Shown: positions 11,445 to 23,200, numbered from the stretch's first letter. The stretch: 64,000 nucleotides of DNA from Paragorgia papillata (GCA_035771165.1 JAWNZC010000367.1:62001-126000); one strand, 5' to 3'. Notes: generated from the letters alone by a model not told the origin. A program made the numbers and translations.

Positions 11445-11997
11445 ATTACAGGGGGTGGAGGTGGACAAAAAAAAGTGGCCATCATTGAAAGTATAAATAA
11501 TGTGCATTGTATAACTTTTAGTAGAGTACAGAAAAATTTGTAAAGTTATATATTTTTAGAATGTATGCATCAAGATCTGCTCAAATATGATATCAAATTC
11601 TAATTTTATATATTGATTTAAAAAATATATTAATTTTTCATGATTTTCAATCTTGTAACAAATGAAGTGAATCTAATTAGTTCAACTTATTCCAATTGGT
11701 CTTCAAGATGATTAATGGAGTTTGTATATTATGAAAGTGTTATAACAGCAAAATAGTTAGATATTTTGTTGCCATTTCACTTGATTTCACAACAGCTTCA
11801 CAGCGTGGCATGCTTTCAAAGTTAATGTATTTTTTAAACCAATAACAAAATTAGAATTGGATATCATATTTCATATTTGAGCAGATATTATTGACCCATG
11901 CATTCTAAAAAATATCACTTTACATATTTTTCTTTTCTCGAATAATAGTTATTCCACATTAACCATATTTTTAATGATGGCCACCCCCTGTAATTAT
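11445..11997. mobile_element. MITE with ACAGGGGGTGG termini
   Basis: AATTACAGGGGGTGG at the left and CCACCCCCTGTAATT at the right; arms extend inward through GGCCATCATT and GAGCAGAT. About 550 bp, in intron 5 of the channel gene. No coding capacity. Confidence 0.75.
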
Positions 11998-12162
11998 TAT
12001 TTTTGTTGACACAATAGTCACAATTATACCTGTGATCGCTAACGTCGAGTTTGATACTAATCTGCACAACAGTAAATTTTTCTACATGATTTTCGATTTG
12101 CTTCAAGTCGGCCTGAACGTAATTTAAAAGTGGGTAAGAACTAAAAACCTTTGCTTACTGAC

Positions 12163-12282
12163 CTTTACTGAATACCTTGCTAATCCTCTCTGCTTGGTGT
12201 TTCTATAGATATTATTCCGATCAATTTCTTGACTGGGAGAGCAGCTCCCATTCTTAAAAGGATCCACTCTTACGATGGTTTC
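12163..12282 (-). CDS. DEG/ENaC-family channel gene, exon 5
   Basis: The 40-codon exon is phase 0 at both ends, with acceptor ATGAG and donor GTCAGT. DPFKNGSC corresponds to the family's Pro-Tyr-Gly-x-Cys start of the cysteine-rich thumb. It ends ARYSVK, which runs directly into ACMKSC of exon 6, the typical Tyr-Ser-x-x-x-Cys-x-x-x-Cys arrangement. Confidence 0.8.
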
Positions 12283-12505
12283 CTCATAAAAAAAGTATAT
12301 TCGCATAGTTAGGATTTCATATGAATTATTTGGGAACTTTAGATCAGTAGCGAACTACGAGTACAATTACTATATACGTGAATCGTCATTTTACGCTCAT
12401 CTTGTTTTGCCATCCCGTACTGACGTGACAACTCGTTGCCTGCGCACGGTTGTATAAAACCTGCACTTAAGTGTCCGCTTAAGTCGGACTGCTTGGATTC
12501 AATTA

Positions 12506-13159
12506 AGACTCCGTTCACACGAGTTCGGAGCGAGTTGAAAACGGCGCTAAAAAGTCACAAAATGCCGTTGCGGTCACACGGCACCGGATCGAAATTGTGT
12601 GAAAACGGCGCTCTAACCAGAGCGATTTGAAAACGATTTCTAAACGGAGCGAGATGAAAACGGAACCCTTGGCGGTGTCGTGTGAACATAAAATACGGCA
12701 CTTTTTCACTCCGCTTATAAAATTAGTACCCAGTTGCTAAATTTTCAGCTACTAACCAAACGTTTTTCAGCGATGGAAAACCTTATTTGTCTTCTCGACT
12801 TCGGAAAGCTCCTGCTAAGAGCTTGTGCTGCTGTTTGAACATTACAACAATGACTAGCTAGTGTAAATAGGAGAAGATTAAGTCAATTAGGAGAGTTCCT
12901 AATAGAAAGACTAAAATTGTAAACCTCGAATGCACTATACACTTTGGTGGGATAATATTCTTTGAATTGCTTCTCGTTTCCATTTACTTTTGACGAGATA
13001 TGGCTATTTAAACAGTGCACAGCATTGGAATACTGGATGTACACCAGAAGGTTGCGGAGTGTGAACACCTTCAAAGTGTCGTTAAATTATGACGGATTTG
13101 TGTGAAGTAACCACATTTTACTGTTTATTTTCTATACCGTACTCGTGTGAACGTAGTCT
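12506..13159. mobile_element. Non-autonomous element with 19-bp TIRs
   Basis: AGACTCCGTTCACACGAGT at the left and ACTCGTGTGAACGTAGTCT at the right are inverted with one mismatch. The interior has repeated ACGGCGCT and TGAAAACG motifs near the left end. It starts about 220 bp to the right of exon 5 of the channel gene, inside intron 4. No transposase seen. Confidence 0.6.
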
Positions 13160-13324
13160 AAGACTACGTTTACACTAGAGCAAAAGTTTCCGGATTCGTA
13201 AATGTTTGCGGATTCACTTCGTACCGAGTATTCGGATTCGTTAGGCGTTTACACTACAACAGTATTCGCAGATTCGGCCCTTTACACTAAACTCGGAATT
13301 CCTTTAATTCAGTTAATATGTTGA

Positions 13325-13735
13325 CCCAATCTCGTTCCCGGAGCCCACGTTCCCCACCCGGGAAACGAGAGAACTCTGGGATAATCCGTTTCAAATCACA
13401 GGATTCTTGTTATTCCGGTTGAGGTACGGATGCGTAAATATCCGAGCGGAATCTGGATAGTATGTTCTCCTTGTTTGACCAAACAAGTCAATGGGGTTGC
13501 TGGCGAAGCTCGAATTACAGCATCTACATACATACGGCGAAAATATTGATCGCGGCAACGTCTTCATTGGAGTCTTGTCGTCGGACATCTTTGTTATTTT
13601 GGTTTTATTAATTCTACTTCCGGTCACTTCCGACCAACTCATGCTCACTATTCAGCCAATAACGTAACGATTTGAAACGGATTATCCCAGTCTCTCGTTT
13701 CCCGGGTGGCGAACGTGGGCTCTGGGAACGAGATT
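13325..13735. mobile_element. Fold-back MITE with ~75-bp arms
   Basis: ATCTCGTTCCCGGAGCCCAC near 13328 and inverted GTGGGCTCTGGGAACGAGAT near 13717 are the outer ends. GGATAATCCGTTTCAAATC marks the inner part of the arms. Open frames across it have no recognisable product. Confidence 0.75.
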
Positions 13736-13745
13736 GATGTTGACC

Positions 13746-14768
13746 TAGCCTGCGTAGCCGGCGCTGGGGATTGGGACGGACAGTGAAAAGAGCGCCTGCA
13801 GTCACCCATTGTTATTTTTCGTGTATAGCGTTGGCCGGCGAACGCTCGCAATCTATTGGTTGAGATTCTAATGACCTATCAATCAAAGAGAGTTTGAATT
13901 ACCGCTGCAGACGCTGTCGAAGAAGAGCGTTGTGAAAATGTGTCTTGCATATAATATAAGGAAACGAGCTCAAAATAAACTGAGATTGAGAGGAGAGTGG
14001 CCATAAGGCAGCTGCATGTGCATCCGAAGGAAAGTGTTTATTCGCTGGTTTTCCAACAGTTAATTACGGTAAGATTTTCCGGCAAGACGTGGCCCCTTGG
14101 CGACTTTGGCTTAACGGCGAGTAACGGAATTGTCTGACATTGGCTTGAGCCAAACATCATGTAGAATTTCTTACACTCGCATTTGATTCGAGTCAGTGGG
14201 ATCTACTCAGGCGTGCGTCTCCTGCTGCGTTGGCCACCAGCGCCAGTTGTCAGTGGAAAATAAAATTCGCTATTAAATTTAACTCATTATTATTGATATG
14301 CGTGCGAATGTCGCGAGATGTTATGATTATATTTATATTGATCGATCGTCATATTTGTTACATACACATGTTTTATAACTACGAAAATAATCTGTCTGAG
14401 CTTTCTGTAGCCCACTCAACATAAATTGTTTAATTATTTAAAAGATTTTGCAGTGAACACTATTAACCGTAAGCCAGCCAAGCTATAGCAACAGCAGAAT
14501 AATATGTTTTTATACGCTGACACAGCGAACATATACCACACAAATTCCTGAATCAAGAATTTTATTTTAGTTAATTCTAGATACGTGTTTTTTAAACGGA
14601 GTAAATATTCGATCAACTTCCAAATTAATTAAGCTATTTAGCTCAGGTGTTTGAAATTGACAACTTCCAAAAATACACTGTTTTAATTAGGGGGCGACAC
14701 GAAAAATAACAATGGGCGCCTGCAGGCGCTCCCTTCCCCAATCACCCCAGCGCAGGCTACGCAGGCTA
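13746..14768. mobile_element. MULE-like non-autonomous DNA transposon, 1,023 bp with 9-bp TSD
   Basis: Ends TAGCCTGCGTAGCC and GGCTACGCAGGCTA are inverted. Arms continue about 75 bp (CGCTGGGG and CATTGTTATTTTTCGTGT are shared). The identical 9-mer ATGTTGACC stands on both sides (13737-13745 and 14769-14777). A 9-bp target duplication with long TIRs is typical of Mutator-like elements. No transposase inside. Confidence 0.85.
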
Positions 14769-15454
14769 ATGTTGACCATGTTAGTTGCACTGCAACCTCA
14801 CATGGCTACGAGCGGAAGAGCATACGAATTCATCGGAATAATCGTTGTCTTTTGCCCCGCTGAGTAAACGCGGCGATGAGCCACACTCGACAAGGACCTT
14901 CTTCGAACGGCATCTACCACAATCAGAATCGTTCCAAAGTCAAACGAGTTAATACGAGACAGCCAAACCGCCAGAATCGAAAACGAAAGGAAAATTATCA
15001 ACTGTCGATGATCTCGTGTCCAACTCCCAAACCGCGAACTTAAACGCATGCGCTTTAGAAAGAACACCAAAGAACTTGGTGTTCCGGTTTGGATTCCCCC
15101 AGAGCGTTTTCCACGCGCCAGCTCGGGAGGGGCTCTGGGGACGAGAACGGGTAACACACAAGTGAAAATTCTCACGTAAACCTACGGTACCTCCGTAAGT
15201 CCGGTAAATTTACGTCCGGTAAATTTACGATTGAAGCAATTTTCACCGCCATATTTAAAATTTTTCCACTCTTACCATGGTAACATTAATTTGCATATCC
15301 AGCGTGCAATTAACGATTTAATTTAATGCACTCCTCTCAACCAATCAGAATGTAGTAATTTTGTCATGCATATTATAAGATTCGAAATGCTGTAGGTGAA
15401 CCTATAGTTCGTCACTTCTCATGCTCACTAAAACAGATTTATAGCGCAACTTAC

Positions 15455-15618
15455 CTTTCGTATTGCCACAGACGTAGAGTATCCAGGAGGTACCGTTATG
15501 CCTTCATCGTATGGGAAAGGAATTTGTTTGGGATTGTGAATAACAATCTTTAATCCTGCTTCGTCTACCAATTCATTTATGTACTCTGACTGCTCGATAT
15601 TGAAATCCATAGATAGCC
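15455..15618 (-). CDS. DEG/ENaC-family channel gene, exon 4 (palm/beta-ball region)
   Basis: Acceptor CATAAG, donor GTAAGT; phase 1 in, phase 0 out. It joins exon 3 as SNYGLSMDFNIEQ, the family's Gly-Leu-hydrophobic motif. It then encodes AGLKIVIHNPKQIPF and VPPGYSTSVAIRK, both standard DEG/ENaC extracellular motifs. Intron 3 (23537-15619) is the largest at 7.9 kb and holds the PLE palindrome and a second inverted ribozyme pair. Confidence 0.85.
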
Positions 15619-16250
15619 CTTATGAAAGTAATTAATATAAATAAGTAATACTGTAATACATAAATAAGTAATACATTTCTAAAACTCATTAATAATTCAT
15701 GAGGAAAATTCAAAAGAAATTAAGGTTTAATCCATGTCTGTTTACCCCGATACAGAACTGATATCAGTGTCTGTAAATGTGATACAGAACTGTTTAATAA
15801 AACATCAGTTCTGAATCACATTTACAGACACTGATATCAGTTCTGTAGCAAATGTACAGAAACTTCGCATTCAACTATCTTGAGTAAGGTACGCTGGTAG
15901 CGTCCCCATAGGCCCATACAAGATGAAGATGCAGACAGTTGCTGAACAGTTGAAGAACAACTGATGATCAGAACGGCTATTTATGGCACGTCACTTATAA
16001 TATAAAATGTGGGACTAATACTAAATCAAAGCGCATGCTCACATCCCTAATTTAATAATCGTAGCCTATTAAACCTTACGTCGAAGGTTTATCAGCTCTT
16101 AATATAATAACTTAATAGATCGTTTTAGAAGTCATTTACAGAATTCGTGTCCGTTTTGTATTGGGATACAGGCACTCGGCTTCACCTCGTGTCTGTATAC
16201 CCCGATACAGAACGGCCACTCATTCTGTAAATAAATAAATATATATAGAT

Positions 16251-18533
16251 ATACAAAGCATGAAGTATAGTTACCTTAAAGTATTCGCTACCAGAGGTTT
16301 CACCCTAAACGGGATCATCAGGCGACTGAATAATATCGGTTAGTGGCCTGCTTAAATGCGTTGGTTGGGGCGTGGGTGTGGGCGTCGAAACGTTGCGCGC
16401 ATTCCTTTGATTGTTTAGGTTGTTGATCCGAAATCTGTTTTTGTGCCGACAGGTCGAAACTATTTCTGATCTTTTGTTTAGTAAAAATTGTTTGTCTGCC
16501 TTCATGATGAAAAGTTTTTCGTCCAAACATAAATTGCATCTTTTTTATCCTCCCGTGTAAGAAATTGAGTGTTTTAGTATAGACCAGGTTATGTCGAAAC
16601 TTTGGTTTTTTTCTTTTAGATTCCAAATGTATTTCGAAAGTTCCGTCTCGTTTGAATACTTTTTATTCTGGAAAGATTTAGTATGGTTACGATATCGCTC
16701 TTTAAATGTACTTGCTGCCATGCCAATGTATTGCTTAGTGATGTTCGTGTTGCTTATGGAAATAGATGCCTTGTATACTATGTTGTTTGTCATGCATTGC
16801 CCACGTAGGGGGCAATTGTCCTTAATCCTGCAATTGCAACTGCTTGTAACTATGCTTAGTGGCTTGCTTTTTGTGGCCTGATTGTGCGTGAGTTATGTTT
16901 CGTGATAATAGACTTGACGTTGTTCATGCAACTATAGCTAATCTTGACTGTGTTTCTATTAAAAAGTTTGTGAAGCTTGTGTCCTGGTAGAAAGTGCTTG
17001 TCAATAAGGCTAAGAAAGTTGCGTCCTATGTTTGTTTTTACATTTTTGTTAAATGGAGGGTTAAACCAGATGATATTGCGATGTATATTTCTGCGTGTTT
17101 GCTGTGGTGCTTCTTGTGTGTAGTTTAGCTCATGGTTGAAATTGCTGCGCCTTAATGCATTTTGGTAAATTGGTGCGGTTTTCATGGAATGTCCGCTCGT
17201 CAGACGAGAGGAGGGAAATGCGCTTGTTGATTGATGTAGGTAGCTGTCTTAAAATGCTTGGTGGGTGGGTGGTTTGATTGCTTGTTTATGTATAATGGAT
17301 CGTCATTGGGCTTTCGAAAAGGTTTGTATTTTCCATTGCTTAGGTCGAAAGTAACGTCTAAAAAGTTTACTGAAATTAAATTTGCTTCTGCCGTGATTTT
17401 TAAGCCAAACTGTTCGAAACTTTTGTGAAGATCTTTTCTTGTTTTGTCTGCCAATCGTGCGGTCTTATTTTTTAGTACTGCCAATCCGTCTTCTCTATAT
17501 AGGCCAATATTTTGGTTGCCAAACTTTTCCCCTAGGTCGTTTAGAATGAAAAGGCCTACTAGTTCGCATACTTCAGCGCCGTCATAGCTACCCATGGTAA
17601 CATCAAATAAACTGTTGCTGTCTTTTTTTATCCACGGTTTTTCGTTGTTGAAAAGGAGCGATTTTCTAGCGTGTTTTACTATATTGAAATGTCACTTTCG
17701 GTAATGATAGCCAAATTTCTGGCCCAAGATAATGCTTGGTCCAGAAGGTCTTCAAAAATTGAAGGGTAGAAATTAACAATGTCAAACGAAATGAAGGTAT
17801 GTCTTTTTTTCTCTTCACTGTTGCCAAACCATTCGATTACTTCTTGTGTGTTTCTCCATTGATTTACGTTCAAAATGTTCCTTAACTTAGAGTTGATTTT
17901 ATCAAGAATTACTTTGCTGAGCTTTCCGGACTCGCTTTTAGCAGGATTAATTAATCGGCATGTTGGGTTGTTTTCGAAATTATCCTTATGGTCTTTGAGT
18001 GAAATAAATGTTTCGCGTTTTTTCATGTGTTCAATACGGTTGCCAATTCCCAAGTTATTCGAAATGTGTTTTAGTTCATTGTCTATCTGTTCTATGGTGT
18101 CCTCTGATCCATGTTTATATGTTTTTGTTATATTGTCATGCAAAAGTTTGTTGTATGTGTCGAGCGAGGTTTCATAAATGTTTCTAGTTTTGTCGGCGAA
18201 AACAAAAATATTAGGTGACGAAGTAATTTTCTTCAAATCGTTTGCCAAAGATTCCTGAAATGGATTGCTCGTATGCCGAAATTTGGTGTTTTCAATGAGT
18301 TTTATTAAGTTGTCTTCGAAAGGTTTAATATCCAAAACAGTGGGAGGTGTTTTGTTAGAAGGCAGTCCGAAATGGTTATTTTTTGACGGGTTTTTATCAC
18401 CATTAAGAAAAAAGTGAGCTTTCCATCTATACGTTTTATTACGCTTTCAACTTTTTCGATCAAATCTTTCAAATAAGCATCTTGTGGTGGTATTGGAATG
18501 TTTTTCAGTGAATGGTCAAACCGATTTTTCGAT
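16251..18533 (-). pseudogene. Penelope-like retroelement, minus-strand arm of inverted pair
   Basis: Read leftward it encodes a reverse transcriptase then a GIY-YIG endonuclease. RT motif A is intact (SFDIVNFYPSI, Asp present), and the later motif reads YREDGLAVLKN, Glu in place of the first Asp of the usual YxDD. The GIY-YIG domain shows VYKASI, YIG, FKERYRNH and ETELSKYIW. It is broken by a frame change after ESDISI (shared with the other arm) and by a 4-bp insertion in a CCCA repeat near 17265. It is 5'-truncated; the ORF runs into the 60-bp centre as NIPIPPQDAYLKDL. The 3' end carries a hammerhead. Confidence 0.9.
16286..16326 (-). ncRNA. Hammerhead ribozyme at 3' end of left PLE arm
   Basis: On the minus strand: stem I TCGC pairs with GCGA; CTGATGA; stem II CCC/GGG with a U-U at the 10.1-11.1 position; GAAA; stem III CC/GG with a 3-nt loop; then TA before the cleavage site. 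Minimal stem III is typical of PLE ribozymes. Confidence 0.7.
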
Positions 18534-20777
18534 TTTGAAAGATTTGATCGAAAAAGTTGAAAGCGTAATAAAATGTATGAGATGGAAAGCTCACTTTTTT
18601 CTTAATGGTGATAAAAACCCGTCAAAAAATAACCATTTCGGACTGCCTTCTAACAAAACACCTCCCACTGTTTTGGATATTAAACCTTTCGAAGACGACT
18701 TAATAAAACTCATTGAAAACACCAAATTTCGGCATACGAGCAATCCATTTCAGGAATCTTTGGCAAACGATTTGAAGAAAATTAATTCGTCACCTAATAT
18801 TTTTGTTTTCCCCGACAAAACTAGAAACATTTATGAAACCTCGCTCGACACATACAACAAACTTTTGCATGACAATATAACAAAAACATATAAACATGGA
18901 TCAGAGGACACCATAGAACAGATAGACAATGAACTAAAACACATTTCGAATAACTTGGCAATTGGCGACCGTATTGAACACATGAAAAAACGCGAAACAT
19001 TTATTTCACTCGAAGACCATAAGGATAATTTCGAAAACAACCCAACATGCCGATTAATTAATCCTGCTAAAAGTGAGTCCGGAAAGCTCAGCAAAGTATT
19101 TCTTGATAAAATCAACTCTAAGTTAAGGAACATTTTGAACGTAAATCAATGGAGAAACACACAAGAAGTAATCGAATGGTTTGGCAACAGTGAAGAGAAA
19201 AAAAGACATACCTTCATTTCGTTTGGCATTGTTAATTTCTACCCTTCAATTTTTGAAGACCTTCTGGACCAAGCATTATCTTGGGCCAGAAATTTGGCTA
19301 TCATTACCGAAAGTGACATTTCAATATAGTAAAACACGCTAGAAAATCGCTCCTTTTCAACAACGAAAAACCGTGGATAAAAAAAGACAGTTTATTTGAT
19401 GTTACCATGGGTAGCTATGACGGCGCTGAAGTATGCGAACTAGTAGGCCTTTTCATTCTAAACGACCTAGGGGAAAAGTTTGGCAACCAAAATATTAGCC
19501 TATATAGAGAAGACGGATTGGCAGTACTAAAAAATAAGACCGCACGATTGGCAGACAAAACAAGAAAAGATCTTCACAAAAGTTTCGAACAGTTTGGCTT
19601 AAAAATCACGGCAGAAGCAAATTTAATTTCAGTAAACTTTTTAGACGTTACTTTCGACCTAAGCAATGGAAAATACAAACCTTTTCGAAAACCCAATGAC
19701 GATCCATTATACATAAACAAGCAATCAAACCACCCACCAAGCATTTTAAGACAGCTACCTACATCAATCAACAAGCGCATTTCCCTCCTCTCGTCTGACG
19801 AGCGGACATTCCATGAAACCGCACCAATTTACCAAAATGCATTAAGGCGCAGCAATTTCAACCATGAGCTAAACTACACACAAGAAGCACCACAGCAAAC
19901 ACGCAGAAATATACATCGCAATATCATCTGGTTTAACCCTCCATTTAACAAAAATGTAAAAACAAACATAGGACGCAACTTTCTTAGCCTTATTGACAAG
20001 CACTTTCTACCAGGACACAAGCTTCACAAACTTTTTAATAGAAACACAGTCAAGATTAGCTATAGTTGCATGAACAACGTCAAGTCTATTATCACGAAAC
20101 ATAATTCACGCACAATCAGGAAAAGCAAGCCACTAAGCATAGTTACAAGCAGTTGCAATTGCAGGATTAAGGACAACTGCCCCCTACGTGGGCAATGCAT
20201 GACAAACAACATAGTATACAAGGCATCTATTTCCATAAGCAACACGAACATCACTAAGCAATACATTGGCATGACAGCAAGTACATTTAAAGAGCGATAT
20301 CGTAACCATACTAAATCTTTCCAGAATAAAAAGTATTCAAACGAGACGGAACTTTCGAAATACATTTGGAATCTAAAAGAAAAAAACCAAAGTTCGACAT
20401 AACCTGGTCTATACTAAAACATTCAATTTCTTACACGGGAGGATAAAAAAGATGCAATTTATGTTTGGACGAAAAACTTTTCATCGTGAAGGCAGACAAA
20501 CAATTTTTACTAAACAAAAGATCAGAAATAGTTTCGACCTGTCTGCACAAAAACAGATTTCGGATCAACAACCTAAACAATCAAAGGAATGCGCGCAACG
20601 TTCCGACGCCCACACCCACGCTCCAAAGGAATGCGCCAGACGTTTCGACGCCCACACCCACGCCCCAACCAACGCATTTAAGCAGCCCACTAACCGATAT
20701 TTTTCAGTCGCCTGATGATCCCGTTTAGGGTGAAACCTCTGGTAGCGAAGACTTTAAGGTAACTATACTTCATGCTT

Positions 20778-20780
<3 letters not shown>
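18534..20780 (+). pseudogene. Penelope-like retroelement, plus-strand arm of inverted pair
   Basis: Near-identical inverted copy of 16251-18473. The RT fragment (18484-19329) has the motif A Asp changed to Gly (SFGIVNFYPSI), so it cannot polymerise. After the shared frame change, 19407-20402 stays open from MGSYDGAEVCEL through YREDGLAVLKN to the GIY-YIG domain, and is broken again near 20390. It differs from the other arm by a 6-bp deletion near 19390 and by a duplicated unit (CCACACCCACGC) near 20615. It ends in a hammerhead and an AT microsatellite. PLEs insert by target-primed reverse transcription; inverted partial copies are known in the group. Confidence 0.9.
20708..20748 (+). ncRNA. 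Hammerhead ribozyme at 3' end of right PLE arm
   Basis: Same sequence as the left-arm ribozyme, on the opposite strand: CTGATGA at 20712-20718, GAAA near 20732, stem I TCGC (20708-20711) with GCGA (20745-20748). Cleavage predicted after A20744. Confidence 0.7.
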
Positions 20781-20818
<38 letters not shown>

Positions 20819-20831
20819 GTATATATATATG

Positions 20832-20865
<34 letters not shown>

Positions 20866-20960
20866 CAAACAAACAAACAAACAAACAAACAAACAAACAA
20901 ACAAACAAACAAACAAACAAACAAACAAACAAACAAACAAACAAACAAACAAACAAACAA
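20780..20960. repeat. (AT)n followed by (AAAC)n microsatellite
   Basis: An AT-rich run with GTATAT interruptions to about 20866, then about 23 AAAC units. Open frames here (Tyr-Ile, Cys-Leu-Phe-Val repeats) are artefacts. Confidence 0.95.
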
Positions 20961-21048
20961 AGTGTTGTTCGCGAATTGTCGAAAAGTGCTCAATACCGTA
21001 AAGATAGAGCGAATATACTATAAGTGGGCTTACCTCAAATGTTGATGG

Positions 21049-21087
21049 TCGCTACTGTCAGTTTCACGCTGGGCGATCTTCAGGCGG
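21049..21087 (-). ncRNA. Hammerhead ribozyme, left arm of second inverted pair
   Basis: Minus strand: stem I CGC/GCG, CTGAAGA (variable position 7 is A), stem II CGC/GCG preceded by a U-U, GAAA, stem III CT/AG with GAC loop, TA before the cleavage site. Confidence 0.6.
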
Positions 21088-21374
21088 CTGAAGATTTTCG
21101 ATTCGGCGCTGTCTTAAATAGGTTGAAAAACACACTTTACTTAACAAAAAATCAGAAATACTTTCAACATGTCGGCACAAAAACAAGTTTAAGATAAAGA
21201 ATGTAGGTTATAGCAAGAACAAAGGTAGGAATGTAGGTAGCGCACCATCGACCCACACACCCAGAAGCGCGCCATCAACCCACACACCAGAAGTGCGCCA
21301 TCAACCCACACACCATTAGCATTGACGTAAGCAACTCAACCTATTTAAGACAGCGCCGAATCGAAAATCTTCAG

Positions 21375-21413
21375 CCGCCTGAAGATCGCCCAGCGTGAAA
21401 CTGACAGTAGCGA
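21375..21413 (+). ncRNA. Hammerhead ribozyme, right arm of second inverted pair
   Basis: Identical core on the plus strand: CTGAAGA at 21379-21385, GAAA near 21397, stem III CTGACAG, stem I closing GCG. Confidence 0.6.
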
Positions 21414-21529
21414 CCATCAACATTTGAGGTAAGCCCACTTATAGTATATATATATATATATATAGGGGGCACTCATGTGAGGGTCTGCATATACCTCCGC
21501 CGGCGGATTATTAGGGGGTGTTTATGTAA

Positions 21530-21660
21530 TATTTAAAACATGAGCAGGCGTGTTTTATCAGATATAAAACACGAGGCGAAGCCGAGTGTTTTATTGCATG
21601 GCTTTAAAAACGATCAAACACATTTTGCATGGCTTTAAAAACGATCAGCATTTGGTAAGT
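21530..21660. repeat. Dispersed GTTTTATCAG repeat, copy 1
   Basis: TTTAAAACATGAGCAG followed by GTGTTTTATCAGATATAAAA and the small hairpin CGAGGCGAAGCCGAG. The same module recurs at about 45970-46100 and, more diverged, 48110-48190. Confidence 0.7.
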
Positions 21661-21864
21661 TCGTTGGTGTAGTAATTTTGAAAAATAACGTTGTCTAAGG
21701 CGAGAAAATCAAAGCTAAATTTTATGTAAATCAGGAGAATGTTTTATCACATATAAAACCACGATACGGTTATGATTTTTCTTTGTGTTTTCCTCATGAA
21801 TTATTAATGATTTTTTTAAGTATAGGGAAAGAGCCGTCTCTCATCATACTTACACATATATGTT

Positions 21865-22318
21865 AAAGTGCATATGATATGAAAATTAAGTTTGTCTTAT
21901 TTGAAAGAACACCAAAATTAACAAAGTCACACCTTTGGTTTCGTTACTTCGTATTTGAGATATTTCAGTTTGTTTGATATGTAAATTTCACATATTGTGT
22001 CGTATACATGTGCATATCTTCGCTATTATCAAACTAAGCTTACTTTGAAGGAAGAATGTGCGTGTGTTCTATACACTACACCAAACATCTAGAATTTTAA
22101 GTGATGTTTTGTTCGATAATAGCAAAGATATATAACTTTCTCTGTTAACTCATTATGCAGATACGTCACAACATGTTACATTTGCATGTCAAACAAACTG
22201 AAATTTCTCAAAAACGAAGTAAGGAAACCAAAAACTGCAGAAATATTACTTTGTCATTTTAAGTGTTGTTTCAAACAAGACAAACTAAATTTTTATGTCC
22301 TATATATGCACTTTAAGA
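21865..22318. mobile_element. MITE, ~455 bp, AAATTAAGTTTGTCTTA family, intact copy
   Basis: Left TGAAAATTAAGTTTGTCTTA and right AAGACAAACTAAATTTTTAT are inverted. An internal palindrome repeats CAAACTGAAAT.TCTCAAA. The copy at 27.74 kb is the same element interrupted by LINEs. Confidence 0.75.
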
Positions 22319-22899
22319 AAAACTATCTCTAGCTATGTTTCTAATTTATATTTAAAATTTGCATAATTTAGAGAATGAGTGCAATCCAGCATTTTATCAT
22401 TTATTTCTGCTACACGAAGAAGCTTCCAAACAGTCTTTTATCAAATTTTAATGCGCTGGTCTTAATGACCAAGCTTTCCACAAACGTCAATGAACATTCA
22501 TCTAATACCTTTTGAAATCTCTTGGGGACAGACAGACAAACAAACTGATAGACAAACACAGCCAAAAACATAACTAGAGCTAGAGGTTAAAATATATTCG
22601 ATAGACACTTGCACGTTTCTAATTTACAGCAATTTAAAGCAAGATGGCGATTGTACTTTTTATCATCAACCTTTGCGAATTCAAATAAGTTTTGGGAAGA
22701 CTGTCAAAACCGCTTGATATATAGAGTTGGGTAACGCGTTGACAGCAAACTTTGAAGCCATGGGAAATGAATTGGAAATGCTAGCTAGCCCTGATACCGG
22801 GATACCTCGTTTTTCTATATACGCCCTCTAAATTCATTAGCCGAGGTTTGCAGTATGAGTACGCTTGAATAAATTTAGATATATAACTGATTTTGCTAC

Positions 22900-23200
22900 G
22901 TGTGAAAATACTGTACCCTGCTCCTGACGTCAGAGACCATCTCATTTACATATTAAACACATTTAAATATCTTGAAAACGAATAAAAATTCAAAAAAATT
23001 GTAAAAGAAACGAAATCACTTGAAACTGTGCACATAAAAACGCCTTGTAACACTGAACATTTCATAACTGATGTTGCTTTCTGTAAAAATACTGTACCCT
23101 GCTCCTGACGTCAGAGTCCATCTCATTTACATATTAAACAAATTGAAATATCTTCCAAACGAAGAAAGACACGAAAGAGTTGTAAAAGATCTTCTATTAC
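22900..23200. repeat. Tandem duplication, ~178-bp period
   Basis: AATACTGTACCCTGCTCCTG followed by ACGTCAGAGNCCATCTCATT occurs at about 22908 and 23086, with the downstream ATATTAAACA.ATTNAAATATCT also repeated. Part of a diverged relative of the neighbouring MITE. Confidence 0.7.

Larger units (their letters stand above)
21014..21445. mobile_element. Second inverted PLE-type end, ribozymes on both arms
   Basis: Bases 21014-21125 are repeated in inverse at about 21325-21440 (shared AGCCCACTTATAGTATA, CAACATTTGAGGTAAGCC). The spacer (21130-21320) resembles the 3' part of the larger PLE (ATCAGAAATACTTTCAACAT; GGCACAAAAACA) and carries three tandem CCATCAACCCACACACC-type units. It is therefore a short 5'-truncated PLE tail plus an inverted copy of its terminus. 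Confidence 0.8.

Noticed and set aside
13648..13851. Arg/Pro-rich minus-strand frames
   Set aside because: They span the fold-back arm and the MULE terminus and are explained by those repeats.
17875..18177. 100-codon frame opposite the PLE reverse transcriptase (and its mirror at 18831-19133)
   Set aside because: Antisense shadow of the RT coding strand, duplicated because the arms are inverted copies.
20867..20960. Regularly spaced repeats considered as a CRISPR-like array
   Set aside because: Simple tetranucleotide repeat without spacers; eukaryotic context.
20690..21001. Open frames of Tyr-Ile and Leu-Phe-Val-Cys repeats on both strands
   Set aside because: Translations of the (AT)n and (AAAC)n microsatellites.
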